From the NCBI GenBank assembly GCA_963682025.1, contig OY821517.1, positions 225,527,507 to 225,591,506 of the forward strand: DNA of 64,000 bases, given 5' to 3'. The notes under the pieces were generated by a model. The model did no database searches and was not told the DNA's origin. It saw only the letters and a list, made by a program, of their open reading frames with translations. A program made the translations under genes and the position numbers. Origin of the DNA: Cordilura impudica. Taxonomy: Eukaryota; Arthropoda; Insecta; Diptera; Scathophagidae. Shown here piece after piece: positions 1 through 10,620 of the stretch (its first letter is position 1; every line of letters begins with the position of its first letter).

Positions 1-444
1 TGAACTTTTAAATCCAACCTTGATTTAAAAATAAAATTAAAAAACGAATTGGCCTTTTCAGTAGCCACAGTTAATGATACCGTTTCCAAATTTGTCAAGA
101 AATCTTGCAGTTCACCAGATCTACCCGAAAATGTTGGTACCAATTTGGTAATAAGCGACAATTCATTCATATCCAAATTAGTCATGATTGGATTCGTTAT
201 TATCTTTCTCTTAGAATGTTGTTCCAGTAATTTCAAAGCTTCCTCTTTAGCCTTTGCAAAATTTTCCCAAGCTTCCTTACCGTCCAATTCTTCCAAATCT
301 GAGTATTTTATATAATTCTCGAATTTTTCCTCTAATTTTTTTATTTCTATATTTTTCTCCTTAATTGTCTCTAAAGTGTACGGCCTTGACAATAACTTTC
401 TAGCATTTAAAGTGATCTGTTCAAGAGCTTTCTGTGCTTCCATT
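1..444 (-). CDS. gag: Gag N-terminal part, mdg1-like Ty3/gypsy element 1 (runs off window)
   Basis: Reading leftwards from the ATG at 444, the frame stays open for 148 codons to the window edge. The first ~80 residues are charged and coiled-coil-like (many K, E, L). Then comes a capsid-like stretch, VPTFSGRSGELQDFLTNLE, of the FSG...L..FL type seen in Gag of Ty3/gypsy elements. Gag is the structural protein of the cytoplasmic virus-like particle. A diverged homologue lies at 11419-11816 in element 3: both have a charged N-terminus, an EALxLLxQHSK motif and a (V/T)FxGxxxEL motif in the same order. Two leader ORFs, a primer-binding site and an LTR lie upstream in the correct order. No stop is visible in this part, so this copy is better kept than element 3. 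Family-level assignment to mdg1/412 is inference. Confidence 0.7.
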
Positions 445-607
445 TATGTCATGAAATGTTTCTGTTAACGTAAAAAAATTATTTTCTATAGTTACTACTT
501 GCTAGCATAAAGTCGAACCATTTTCTGTTTAAAACTATTACCATTGGCATTACTGTTATCAAAAATTCAACCTATATATTTATCATAAATTTTTCTGAAC
601 TTCATAT

Positions 608-817
608 TCAAATTCTATCTATACATTTTAATTCAAATAATGACAAAAATATTTCTTTAATAGCTCTAAAATCTTCGATTTGTTCCTGTCCAAAATACGC
701 TAATTTGTTTACTTTATACACAACTGTATTGGTTATGTATATTTTTACTAAAATTCCTATTATATACAAAATTATTAATAATATTACAATAATAATAGTT
801 ACTTTAAAGAACTTCAT
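608..817 (-). CDS. Small membrane-anchored leader ORF of element 1
   Basis: 69 codons. Residues ~5-32 are an unbroken hydrophobic run rich in I, V and L, predicting one N-terminal transmembrane or signal-anchor helix, followed by a short polar tail. It lies between the gag start (444) and another leader ORF (951-1232), all on the minus strand. Element 3 carries an ORF of similar size with one hydrophobic segment at the same position before gag (12102-12344), which argues it is a real part of the element. Elements of the mdg1/412 group are known to have small ORFs ahead of gag with no established function. I do not know what it does. Confidence 0.5.
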   Translation of the reverse strand: MKFFKVTIIIVILLIILYIIGILVKIYITNTVVYKVNKLAYFGQEQIEDFRAIKEIFLSLFELKCIDRI

Positions 818-950
818 ATTAATTCAAAAATTTTACTATTTCTTTATTCTTTAAATTTTAATTGTTATTTGAAAATAACATAATATTCAACTTTATTTAT
901 CAAACAAAATTTTTGTTTCTTTTACTTTAAAAAAAAAAAATTTTAACTTT

Positions 951-1232
951 TCAGTTTTGCTTCGTCACTCGCATATGGGTGTCTATTATCTTCTCGATCT
1001 CGTCGATCTTTACCCAATACTTGGCTGCTAAGTCCCACGGTGGAGGTGGCGATGAATTTACTATTCTTTTGAAGTTTGCCAACTCTCTTCTCTTTTTTAC
1101 TAGAAATCCACCACGTCGCTTTGGTGGTTTTACCTTAGGGGTGTTCAAAGGCTTCTCTGTTGGTTTTGGTCTACTTCTTTTCAAGTATTCCTCGATGGTT
1201 AATGGTCTAGGAACAACTTTGTCATTGTTCAT
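951..1232 (-). CDS. Small basic, proline-rich leader ORF of element 1
   Basis: 93 codons, rich in K, R and P, with a PPKRRG basic cluster at residues ~36-42 and a PPPPW segment near the middle. It is the first ORF downstream of the primer-binding site at 1521-1538 and lies just upstream of the membrane ORF at 608-817. A plus-strand ORF over the same bases (979-1344) has no support and is treated as a shadow. Position and minus-strand sense fit a leader ORF of an mdg1/412-like element; no domain is recognised. Confidence 0.45.
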   Translation of the reverse strand: MNNDKVVPRPLTIEEYLKRSRPKPTEKPLNTPKVKPPKRRGGFLVKKRRELANFKRIVNSSPPPPWDLAAKYWVKIDEIEKIIDTHMRVTKQN

Positions 1233-1520
1233 TATAAAAAAAAACTTTTTTTATATATTGTCCCTACACCTTGTGCATGGACGAAATCGCCTCCGCATCC
1301 TAATAGGTTCTCACTTAAGAGCACACTATTTATATTGTTTATGATTTATATTTTCTTCTTCATGCACGCCATGAAACGGTTTGTTTCTTCTGCTGTTGAA
1401 ATAGTTTGTTGCTTGCAGATCCCGATTGTCCTCTGGCCGGACAATCCTTCTAATCCCCGGCGTGGATTAGGTGCCTTTATAGCTCAATCTAGGAGGTATC
1501 TTCTCATTGCCATACAAGGC

Positions 1521-1538
1521 AATTTGGCAGGATCACCA
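1521..1538 (-). other. Primer-binding site of LTR element 1
   Basis: On the minus strand the site begins TGGTGATCCTGCC and directly adjoins the LTR, whose terminal TG starts at 1539 on the plus strand. A TGG start is the usual complement of a tRNA CCA end. The sequence differs by about one base from what I recall for the 3' end of fly tRNA-Arg(ACG), the kind of primer used by mdg1/412 elements. That tRNA assignment is from memory and should be checked. Confidence 0.55.
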
Positions 1539-2188
1539 TGAAATGTTTCGGTCCTTTTGAAACATACGCTCATCTGAAGGAGCGTTTATTAAAAACATGT
1601 TTCTATATTTTTTGAAGAAACATACGCTCATCTAGGAGCATTGTTCGCTATTTAAATAAAGCGAAATGGTTAGTTTGATGTTTTGTAAAACAATCGTTGC
1701 TTTATTTGATTTTTCTTTGCTTATAAAGCTACAATGAAATTCTTATAACTAGTCTAGTATTGAGTGACATTTAAAGTCACTCAATGATTTCTGATTATTT
1801 TTAGGGTTCTTATTCTATATTTAAATCTATCTAAACTATATGGATTTGTATCAATATCCCAGCAATTTAGAAAGCATTTCTCTGTAAAGAATATAGTGCA
1901 TTGAGTAACTTTCATGATTATTGAATGTTACTCAACACTTCAAAATATTTTCACTGTAATATACTGCTTTGGTATTTACAATGTAACTTTAAACTTTTAC
2001 TCCAATTGATTACATTAAATCAAAACAAAAAATGATCGCTTATTAATTTGTAGCTGACCTGGGATATTCATACATGTTTAGTCACACTTGTTAATTTTAT
2101 GAACACTTGTTATACGCGCCTCTATGTCTACCACTCAACACAACATTGGCTGTATAGTTGTGCATGACACATATATTCATTGTTTATA
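1539..2188 (-). repeat. 5' LTR of element 1, part left of the mariner insertion
   Basis: The LTR begins with TG right after the primer-binding site. It contains a 17-bp direct repeat (GAAACATACGCTCATCT near 1558 and 1617) and two hairpins with related stems: ATTGAGTGAC around 1759-1785 and TTGAGTAAC around 1902-1938. The LTRs of element 3 have a comparable GAGTGAC...GTTACTC hairpin (about 6203-6223 and 13525-13545). The mariner interrupts it at 2187. The outer end lies somewhere in 3255-3470 and cannot be placed, because the other LTR is outside the window. Confidence 0.5.
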
Positions 2189-3252
2189 AAGGGTCCGCCA
2201 TCCAACGTTTTTTTTTTTTTTCAACTAGTGCTTATTTCGTGAATGGCAACACTTAGCTCATGTCTGATTTGACAGATAATTAATTTTATCCTTCCGCTGA
2301 ACGAATATGGTTGTGTATACGCTTGAACAACGCTGGGAAATATTGCGACATTACTTTGAAAATCATGGTAATGTTGCAGAATGTGTGCGAAAATTGCGTA
2401 CGGATTTTGGAAGAAGAGATGCACCGTCAGCTCCGTATGTTCGTTATCTTGTGAAAAAAGTGAAAGAAACTGGCATCCTCATCGATAAACCAAAGCGTGA
2501 AAAGCCAAAAACCGTGCGTACACCCGAGAATATTGCTGCTGTGGCAGAAAGTGTGCGTGAAGCGCCATCAACATCAATTCACCGTCGTTCTCAAGCATTG
2601 AACATTTCGGAGGCATCATTGAGGCGAATTTTGCATAAAGACCTTGGTATGATGCCATACAAAGTCCAATTGGTTTAGGAGTTGAAGCCAACTGACCATC
2701 CAATGCGTTTTTACTTCGCTAAGTGGGCCTGCGATCGACTTACAGAAGATGCCGATTTTGCCAAAAAAAATCATCTTTTCAGATGAAGCTCATTTTGATC
2801 TTGGCGGGTATGTAAAAAAGCAAAATTGTCGCATTTGGGGCACAGAAAACCCGCACGCATACATTGAAAAGCCGATACACCCAAAACGAGTCACTGTTTG
2901 GTGCGGATTTTGGTCCAGAGGCATAATTGGGCCATTTTTCTTCGAAAATGAGCAAGGAGTGGCCGTTACAGTCAATGGTGATCGTTATCGGGCCATGTTG
3001 AACGATAAGTGTTACGCCAACAAGCCAGAGACAATTCACTCTTTAAAGGACAATATATTCGTGAAGCCATTGGTGAAATACAGCTGCACACAATCGATAA
3101 TGTGCTTAAAAATTGGACCGATCGTGAAATTATTTTCCATTATTAACCAGAAGGATTGTACTTTCAAATAAAAAAAAAGAAATTTGAGATAATGTTCAGT
3201 AGTTTTTTTTATAGCATTTAAAAAAAAAAAAAAAGTTTTTTGGCGGACCCTT
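2189..3252 (+). mobile_element. mariner-type DNA transposon (decayed) with TA target duplication
   Basis: The ends are inverted repeats: AAGGGTCCGCCA at the left and TGGCGGACCCTT at the right, each bordered by TA (2187-2188 and 3253-3254). TA duplication is the signature of Tc1/mariner transposition. The 1064-bp length is short for mariner (usually ~1.3 kb) because the transposase gene has an internal deletion. It sits inside the LTR of element 1, so it is younger than that LTR. Confidence 0.9.
2307..3171 (+). pseudogene. mariner transposase, inactivated by stop, frameshift and internal deletion
   Basis: The start at 2307 opens the DNA-binding half: residues ~1-50 form a helix-turn-helix (TLEQRWEILRHYFENHG), followed by a second HTH (SLRRILHKDLGM). 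Frame 1 ends at a stop at 2676-2678. The homologous reading resumes in another frame with IIFSDEAHFDLGG at ~2767-2805, which carries the first catalytic Asp, then RVTVWCGFWSRGIIGPFFF. At about 3003 the chain jumps from RYRAMLN straight to DKCYANKPETI, so the segment with the second and third catalytic residues is missing. The protein cannot have been functional. The family resembles a widespread insect mariner group, perhaps DD41D (rosa-like), but the deleted region prevents counting the spacing. Confidence 0.9.
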
Positions 3253-3505
3253 TATTTAGTTTGTGTGTGACGTCATGCATACACAACAGTTCTAAATCTG
3301 TCTCATGGTGTTGTCCAACTCTCACCCATTGTGTTTATTAGGTGTCCGTAGCCTACTTATGTCCAAATTTTCGTTATTTTAAATGTCCGTCCTATGTTCG
3401 CCTCATGTTATTGTCATGTCTTCTCCCTTCCATCTGCAATATCCAGTGTCAGTGTTGGTACCTAGTACACAAAGTATAATAAACGTCCCCATATAAGTCT
3501 ATATC
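3253..3505. other. LTR remnants between element 1 and element 2
   Basis: About 250 bases without an ORF. The first part continues the LTR of element 1 to the right of the mariner; the last part (from ~3490 leftwards) should be the 3' end of element 2, downstream of its pol stop at 3506. A purine-rich tract just after that stop on the minus strand (CAGGAGGG) may be its polypurine tract. I cannot place the junction between the two elements. Confidence 0.35.
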
Positions 3506-4500
3506 CTATAATCGGCCCTCCTGACGACAATACGGCTTGGATTGCCAACGTTTTATATACTCGGCCACCGTGGTGGTCTTATTTAGGCCTTCATGGTCTC
3601 CTACTTTTTCCACGTCATATCTCCCATGAGGTAATTTTCCAACAATCTTATAGTGGCCTAGGAATTTTCCTCTCAACTTGAGACCGGTTCCGAATTGAGT
3701 ACGCTTGATGGCGACTAACTCATTTAGACAATACTCTTCTTCCGGCTTCTGGTTACGGTTAAATGTTTTACAGTTCTCCCTTTGTATTTTGGCTATATTC
3801 TCAATGGCCTCAACTCGCATGTTACCTCTATCGTTATTAAAACCACAAACAATCTCGTCAATCAGTATTTCCCGGAGGTCTGGATAATCCGGTATCCTCA
3901 TATCGACACCAGTTAGGAACTTGAAGGGTGAAAACTGGGTACTTCTAGAAGTTTTTGCATTCACAAACATTTGTACCCGACGCACGTGTTTATACCAATT
4001 CACCGGAATATCAATACACAGTTTCGATAATAATGGGACAATAACTATATGCATCCTCTCCACCTGACCATTACCTCGAGGAACACCAGTATGTATGTTC
4101 TCGTCCCTGCAATACTCTTCGAACGCCCTAGACGTAAATGCTGCACCTCTATCCGAAATTATTCTCATCGGATTGCCAAAAATTGCGAACTGCATTTCCA
4201 AACACTCTATACCTGCTTTTGAATCAGTTGACTTCGTCGGATATAGCCAAACAAATTTAGTGAAACCATCGACAAAGACGAGAAGATGATTACACGCCTT
4301 TTTGGTAACCTCCATCGGACCAACATGATCAATGTGATATGTTCTAAGCGGCTTATCGTCCTTATCGATGGGGTTTAAATATCCCTCCTTTTTACCCGCC
4401 TTTGCCTCGGCGATAATGCACTCGATACAGCTCTTGGCTATTTTTCGGACATTTTCTGCTAATTGTGGTATGTAATACTGCCTCTCAGCTCTTGGGTTTT
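3506..4500 (-). pseudogene. pol: Integrase region of Ty3/gypsy element 2
   Basis: The minus-strand frame 4315-3506 is open for 269 codons and homologous sequence continues upstream. The integrase core is visible in order: HIDHVGP (first Asp, ~4325), ISDRGAAF (second Asp) and GNGQVERMH (catalytic Glu). An upstream Cys pair belongs to the N-terminal zinc-binding part. The C-terminal ~80 residues (LKLRGKFLGHYKIVGKLP, then RYDVEKV) resemble the GPY/F-type tail of gypsy integrases. Integrase joins the cDNA to host DNA in the nucleus. The frame breaks near 4520, so the full polyprotein is not made. It is the best-kept part of element 2. Confidence 0.85.
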
Positions 4501-6074
4501 CATTATACCAAAAAGGACTCTGTCAGTGCGCTATCTTAATTATTTCATCTTCAACTGGCCCGGTACTACTTTAAGCTCCTTGTCTGGGTCCTTGAACAAT
4601 ATGCCATTATTCATGAAATAATCCTCGTATGCGCCATAACTCAGCATTATTATAATAGCCCTTGTACGTTCGTCATCCGTTTGGGTATCTCTCACCCGGT
4701 GAGTCAAACTACTCTCCACTATTAAGCAAGACATTCGACTAAGAGCATCTACGTGTTTCGTCTTAACACCGGGTCTGTGTTCTATCTGGTACGAGAACTC
4801 CTGAAAAACATAGCCCATCTACTATCCTTGGTGGGACATCTGCTTTATTCATTATCATTTTAAACGCACTACAGTCGCTTATAATTTTAAATGGTAAACT
4901 TAGCAAGTACACTCTCCATTTTTTCAAAGCTTCCGCAGTGGCGAGAACTTCCAATTCGTAGGAGTGGTATCGTTCTTCGTACGGTTTAGTCCCCTACTCA
5001 TGAACTGGACTGGGTGCATCTGCTGGTCACCGGAGCGTCTATGTAGGAGCACTGCACCGTAACCAAACTTGCGAGCATCTACATAACTTCCGTTATAGCA
5101 TCCGGATCGTATAATCTCAAAACTGGAGCATTAATCAGAGCGTCCTTCAATTGTCGATAGGCGATTAAAAATTCTTCAGTTACCTTGAAAACTACATCCT
5201 TCCTGAGCAAATCCGATATTGGTATCGCTATTATCGCATAATCCTCAATGAACCTTCTAAAATACGAGGTCAAACCCAAAAATCACTGGACCGTTTTTCC
5301 ATCAGTAGGAATCGGAAAATTCTTAACGGTTACGATTTTGTCCTCCGATGGTTTTATTGAACCTCTTCGTATAATAAAGCCCAAAAAATTCACCTTTTTC
5401 CTGCAAAATCTGGCATTTAACCCATTTAATCTTTGCGGCGTCTAAAGCTGCTCTATCCAAAAATATTCTTAATAATGATATCATCCATATATACAATAAT
5501 CGTACCATTTTGTATAAGATCTCTTAGAACTGCCGATATAAATCTTGTAAATACCGCTGGTGAATTGCTAATACCAAAAGGTACAAATAAAAATTCGTAC
5601 TGTCCGTTATGAGTCACAAATAACGCATATTCCTCCAAAGGAACGTGGAAAAATCCATTGTAAGATCCGGTGTTGTGTATACGGTAGCATTCTGCAATCT
5701 ATCTAAAACATCATCCATCAAATGCATTGGGAAATGATCACGTCCAATTTTCTGATTCAGCTTTCTATAATCACAGCATATACTTTTTATACCATCCTTT
5801 TTCGAAGCTAGAACTATTGGCGAGGCATATTCCGAAGTGCTTGGTTGGATAATGTTCTCTTTTAGCCACGGTGACACCTGATTATCAACTATGACGTGGT
5901 CCGCAAAAAGTAAGCGTCTGGGGCCTTGATATACGGGCACGTCACGACAATCTGCATTTCCACTGGACTCTTGACTTCCTTACATGGTTGATATTCGGTA
6001 ATAATTTTTGTCACTTCCATAGCAGTGGGTTCATCCAAATGATTCAGGTCAAGTTCTAAGCCTTGCCTATATTC
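4501..6074 (-). pseudogene. pol: Reverse transcriptase and RNase H region of Ty3/gypsy element 2
   Basis: Minus-strand fragments in several frames follow the usual pol order. 5940-5614: start of RT (ASPIVLASKKDG, DYRKLNQKI, RDHFPM). 5638-5453: palm with FVPFGISNSPAVFTRF and the catalytic YMDD. 5279-5079: thumb/connection (FRRFIEDYA, PVLRLYDPDA). 4954-4540: RNase H end and connector (HRPGVKTKHVDALSR). Frameshifts and stops separate the pieces, so the gene is dead. Upstream, the reading meets the insertion of element 3 at a point where the other half ends in FEYR and this half begins EYRQGLEL. That supports one pol gene split by element 3. Confidence 0.85.
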
Positions 6075-6718
6075 TATGATGAATTTAATATGATGAAATT
6101 AATATTGTAGAAACACCATATGATGTATTCAATATGTTGGAATAAAACAAAATGTTGTTTAAGTCTTTAAGTCTAAAAAAGAAAAAACTAAACTAAATTA
6201 ATGAGTGACTTTCTAAAGTTACTCTGTAATATTGATTATTCTCTTTATGTCTCTTTATATTTACTATGTACAAATGCGCCAGGCGATCATGAATTTTAGG
6301 GTGATTTCTTACTCTCTATTCTTTATTCTAAAATCGTACATAGAGACAATTCCAAATAATTCAGTGAAATTGTACTGGCTAAAGTACAGACCGATACAAT
6401 ACACCAATAAGTGCATTACATACAGTTTGCATATGAAATCAAATTTAGTTGTTCTACATTCCGATCAACCAACTCTATTTTGATTTCATTGCTTTGCACA
6501 ATAACCCGCTCAGTCAAACAAACACACTGAGTCATTTGTTAAAAATTGTCTGACCTACCCCAAATATCCACTTGATACTTTTCATACCATTTAGATTTGT
6601 TACTAGCCAAATGTACGTGTGTGTATATGTAGGTTTGTTTGTTTTGATTTGGTTTGTTGTTAGGGACACTTCATTGTGTTTACATATGAACATTAATAAA
6701 TGTACTACATATACGACA
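6075..6718 (-). repeat. 3' LTR of element 3
   Basis: It matches 13352-14035 along its length, including TATGAT at the left end and CATATACGACA at the right end. It lacks ~48 bp present in the other LTR near 13455-13505. The GAGTGAC...GTTACTC hairpin is present at ~6203-6223. The left boundary could be 6075 or 6077 (TG). Confidence 0.85.
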
Positions 6719-7048
6719 CCCTCATCCTAAAGAAAAATCTTTTAATTTTGTTTACACAATTATGGGATTTTTATAACTCAATAATAAAATATTTTGTAAT
6801 TTGAATTTGTAAAATTTGTTCTTTTTAGAATAAAATTTTGGTTCTTATAATTTCTGTTTTTATTTTCTTTTACATTGTAGGCATATTTGGCCTTGTTCCA
6901 TTTAAAGATATTTTTATTAGCTTGTTCATATTTCTCTAAAATAAATTTTCTTGTGCTATTTTTAGTTGTATTGTTGGCATATGCATATTCTTATTTTTTT
7001 TTTCCTTAAAATTTCATTATTTCCGAACTTATTAGTTCACAATGTATT
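6719..7048 (-). other. 3' untranslated part and polypurine tract of element 3
   Basis: On the minus strand AGGATGAGGG directly precedes the LTR start TGTCGTATATG, a good polypurine tract for plus-strand DNA priming. The remaining ~310 bases are AT-rich with no ORF that I can support. Confidence 0.6.
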
Positions 7049-8056
7049 TTATGGTCTTATATAATATTTCTTTAATAAATTTTTATGTACAGTTTTTATT
7101 TTATATTTGATTTTTATGTCTACATTTAAATTCTTTATATTTATTATTTCATAGGGTCCATCGTCCCTACTTCTAGCTCTATACTATTTTTATTAGTTAA
7201 AGCATTTTCTCTTCTTTTCATTTTCACTTTTTCTATTATGTTTCTTGCATTATTCAAAGAATATTTTAGTCTAATTTTTAACTAATTGGCATAGTTTTCA
7301 AAATTGTATATCTTTGCTCTGTATTTCGTCACCAGGCAAGTTGGGTAATTTGCCGAAAATCAGTTCGAAAGTTAAATAATTATTGTCAACGTGTGGAGTA
7401 GTGTTGTATGCGAATGTGTAATGTGGTATCCAAGAATTCCAACCATCATCATCAACAAAGGATAAAAAATATTCATTTAAAACTCTGTGATTTCTCTCAA
7501 CAGTTCCAAGTGTTTCATGATGATAAGGGGTTGAAAATCTTTGTTCCACCCTCAACAACTCACATGTCTCCCTCATTAGTTGATTTGTAAATTCAGTCCC
7601 ATTGTCCGATTTCAATGTTTTAAATAATCCGTATTTTAGGATAACATTCTCAACTAATGCCTTAGCAACAGATTTTGCCTCTTTAGTTTCTATTGGACAG
7701 GCTATTACATATTTCGTTAACTCACACTGCATAGTGAGTATGTATCTGAAATTTTTCGATGGTCTCAGTGGACCCACTTTATCAATTACTATGGTTTCGA
7801 AACTTTGACATGGTGTGTCAGTCTTTTCGAACGGTTCCTTAGTGTGCCTGACTTGCTTATTTTTCTGGCAATGATCACACGTTCTTACAAATTGTTTTAC
7901 CATTTTATACATATTTTTCGATATGTATTTTTGTTTCAAACGGAGTAGCTTTTTCCTAACTCCAAAATGTCCTCCGCATGGTGTGTTGTGATAAGCTTCT
8001 ATTAATTGTTTCTTTCTATCTTCATCTTTTATGTGTGGAGGATTTCTATATAGCAT
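7049..8056 (-). pseudogene. pol: Integrase of element 3
   Basis: The main open stretch is 8056-7298 (252 codons). It begins with an HHCC zinc-binding module (HNTPCGGHFG ... CDHCQKNK). The core then shows IVIDKVGPL (first Asp), SDNGTEF (second Asp) and HHETLGTVERNHR (catalytic Glu). A premature stop ends it at 7298, but the same frame continues after a break to a stop at 7049 (minus strand) with a C-terminal tail containing VHKNLLKKYYIRP. All three catalytic acidic residues remain; the premature stop and the broken upstream pol make it non-functional. Confidence 0.85.
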
Positions 8057-9990
8057 TATTCAGTTTATGATTTCTTTGAATCTTTCCTGTGTCACTATGT
8101 TGAATATATCATCACCCTGCTCGAGAGCGTAACCTTCGTAATTCAACTTCGCTTATACCGATTGTAGTTTCTCCAATATATTATATAAATAATATGGATT
8201 ATCGCTACATCTTATGGCCATCGCATTGAGACTGCTATTGTCTTCAATCTTTATCTGTGTAGTGCACCTTGTATCTAATTTAAACTTTATCCTCTTCGCG
8301 CGCTTTATGTCATTTATTGATGTACAGTCCCATATCAGACTCCATGTCGGCTATTGATCTGACTCCATGTCGGCTGTCACATTTCTTTTTTCACCATTCT
8401 TAGCTGTATCACTTGATTCTTCAGCTTTATCATTAGCTTTCTTAGCTTGTTCATTCATTTCTTTATTTCTCATTCCTCTTGTTATCACCAATGATTTTCT
8501 TACGGATTCATCGATCCCGGGAGGTGTCATTGTTTTTAGTACATCAGAGTCCAGATCAATTCTGGAAAGTGCGTCAGTTTATTCCTTTCTTATACACTAT
8601 ATCAAAATCATAGTTTGATGGTTCCAAACGTATTCTAGGCAATTTTGAGCCGGGGTTTTTATGTGAAAATAAAGCAACCAGTGGTCTGTGGACAGTTACC
8701 ACTGCAAATCTTCTACCATACAAGTAGGGTCTGAAAAATTGTATGCCCCAATGTATGCCAAGAAATTCCTTTTCTATTACCGGTTTGTTATTCTCATGCT
8801 TATTAAGGGATCGACTTGCGTATGATATTGGCATCTCTTCGCCAATTTCCCCTTTTGATAGGACCGCTCCGAGTGCAAAATCAGATGCATCGGTTGTCAA
8901 AACAAAAGATTTGTCGAAATTTGGATACTATAGGACTGGTGGACTTATCAGTTTCTGTTTTAATGTTTCGAAAGCAGATTGACGTTTCTCTGTCCTTTCA
9001 AATTGTGTTCCTTTTTCATAAATTCATTTAAACAACTTGCTATGTTCGCAAAATTTTCAATAAATCTCCTGTAGTAGTTACAAAACGCTATGAATCTTCT
9101 GACATCATCGGCGTTTTTAGGTATCGGATACTTATGTATCGCGTTGAATTTACCAGGATCTGGTTTTATACACTCTGAAGTTATTAAGTGACCAAGATAT
9201 ACAACTTCAGGTTTCAGAAAAGAGCATTTATTTGCATTTAATTTTAAGTTTTATTTGGTTAATCTATCAAGAACTTTTACTAGGTTTGCTTTATGATGCT
9301 TCAAACTACATCCGAAAATAATTATATCATCAACGTAGAGAAATGGTTCAGAATCTAAGCCTGATAAAGCTACTGTCAACATTCGTTGAAAACTATTAAA
9401 TGATATTTTTAAACCAAATGGTAGTCTCGTATATTGGTAATGACCATTTGTCGTTGAAAAAGCAGTATAGGGACGGGATTTTTTGTCGAGTTCTATATGA
9501 TGGAATTAACTTGTCATATCCAACGTTGAAAACTATTTTGCTCTACCTAGTTTGTCTAAGACATCGTCCAATCTTGTCAATGGAAATTTATCATTGACGA
9601 CTTTGTCATTTAATTTTCTGAAATCTACTACTAGTCTCCATTTTTTTAAATCAGTGTGTTCCCCTTTTGGAACCGATAATAAAGGCACATTATAAGGGCT
9701 TATTGATGGTTCTATTACCTCATCGTTTAACACCCTTTGTACTTACGAATTTATTTCTTCCGTCTGTGCATAAGATAAACGATAATTTTTTTATATACCG
9801 GTTTATCATCGTGTAGATTAATTGTTTGTTTGTAGAAATTATTCGTAGTCAACTTTTCGCCTTCCAATGTTCGCCAGCTCATTTGGACACTCTTTGTCTG
9901 CATTATGCTAATGCAAATTTCGTAATAATTTTTTGAATCTGTCTTCCGAATATGGGTCACAACCCTTATGTGTGTTTCTGTTAATATTGA
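8057..9990 (-). pseudogene. pol: Reverse transcriptase and RNase H of element 3
   Basis: Fragments on the minus strand. 9733-9533 is the start of RT (PLLSVPKGEH, KKWRLVVDFRKLND, FPLTRLDDVLDKLG). The YVDD catalytic box is readable at about 9318-9345, followed by IIIFG. 8900-8574 is RNase H (TTDASDFALGAVLSKG, PISYASRSLNKHE, EKEFLGI). Several stops and frameshifts separate the blocks. RT copies the element RNA in the particle and RNase H removes the RNA strand. The region 8060-8570 contains the degraded connector before integrase. Confidence 0.8.
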
Positions 9991-9994
9991 CAAT

Positions 9995-10620
9995 TTAATA
10001 ATTTTCCGGTGGCACGGCTTCTACTCTAAGATTTCTGATAACTATTGGCTCATTTGTCACATTAAGGATCTTTATGTGCTTGTTACCATCTTTTGTTATT
10101 ATCTCTTTATTTATTATAATTTTGTCTTCTTTTATATCTATACCAAAAGGTACTATTATCTCGGTTCTTGGTAGTATTTTTATATGATTTATGTCAACCA
10201 CATCGTCCTGTATCGGAATGATCATGTTATCATTGTTTGTGCTAAATATCAGTATATATTTATCATAGTCTATACTACATTTGAATTCTGATAGGAAATC
10301 TCTACCTAGGATTCCATCAGTGTTTATTGGAAAATCATTCTCTACTAATTGCACTTTTTGCTCCATTGTCATGTCATTTATATTTATATCCATCTTAATG
10401 GAACCAATGGATCTAACTTGTTCTCTTTAAATCCATGTTAGACAACAGACATCATTCGAATTTACATCATAATGGTACAAAAAATGTTGCTTGCACAAGG
10501 AGACATCTGCTCCTGTGTCTATTAAAAATGTTATGTAGGATTTGTATCCACTATATTTAGTTCGATGTAATTCCTAAGATTCGATGATATTTTAAATATT
10601 CTTTTTGTCTCTAATTCATG
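9995..10620 (-). pseudogene. pro: Aspartic protease region of element 3
   Basis: The active-site box LIDTGAD is readable on the minus strand at about 10508-10530. Downstream, the ORF 10393-9995 contains GILGRDFL and DYDKYIL, the usual second half of a retroviral-type protease fold. A stop between the two halves breaks the frame. The enzyme would cut Gag and Pol in the particle. Confidence 0.75.

Noticed and set aside
979..1344. 121-codon plus-strand ORF
   Set aside because: Antisense to the leader ORF 951-1232 of element 1, with no domain; the minus-strand element context is consistent.
6232..6483. 83-codon ORF in the LTR of element 3 (also 13683-13871)
   Set aside because: It lies antisense within the LTR and is disrupted in the other LTR copy, so selection is unlikely.
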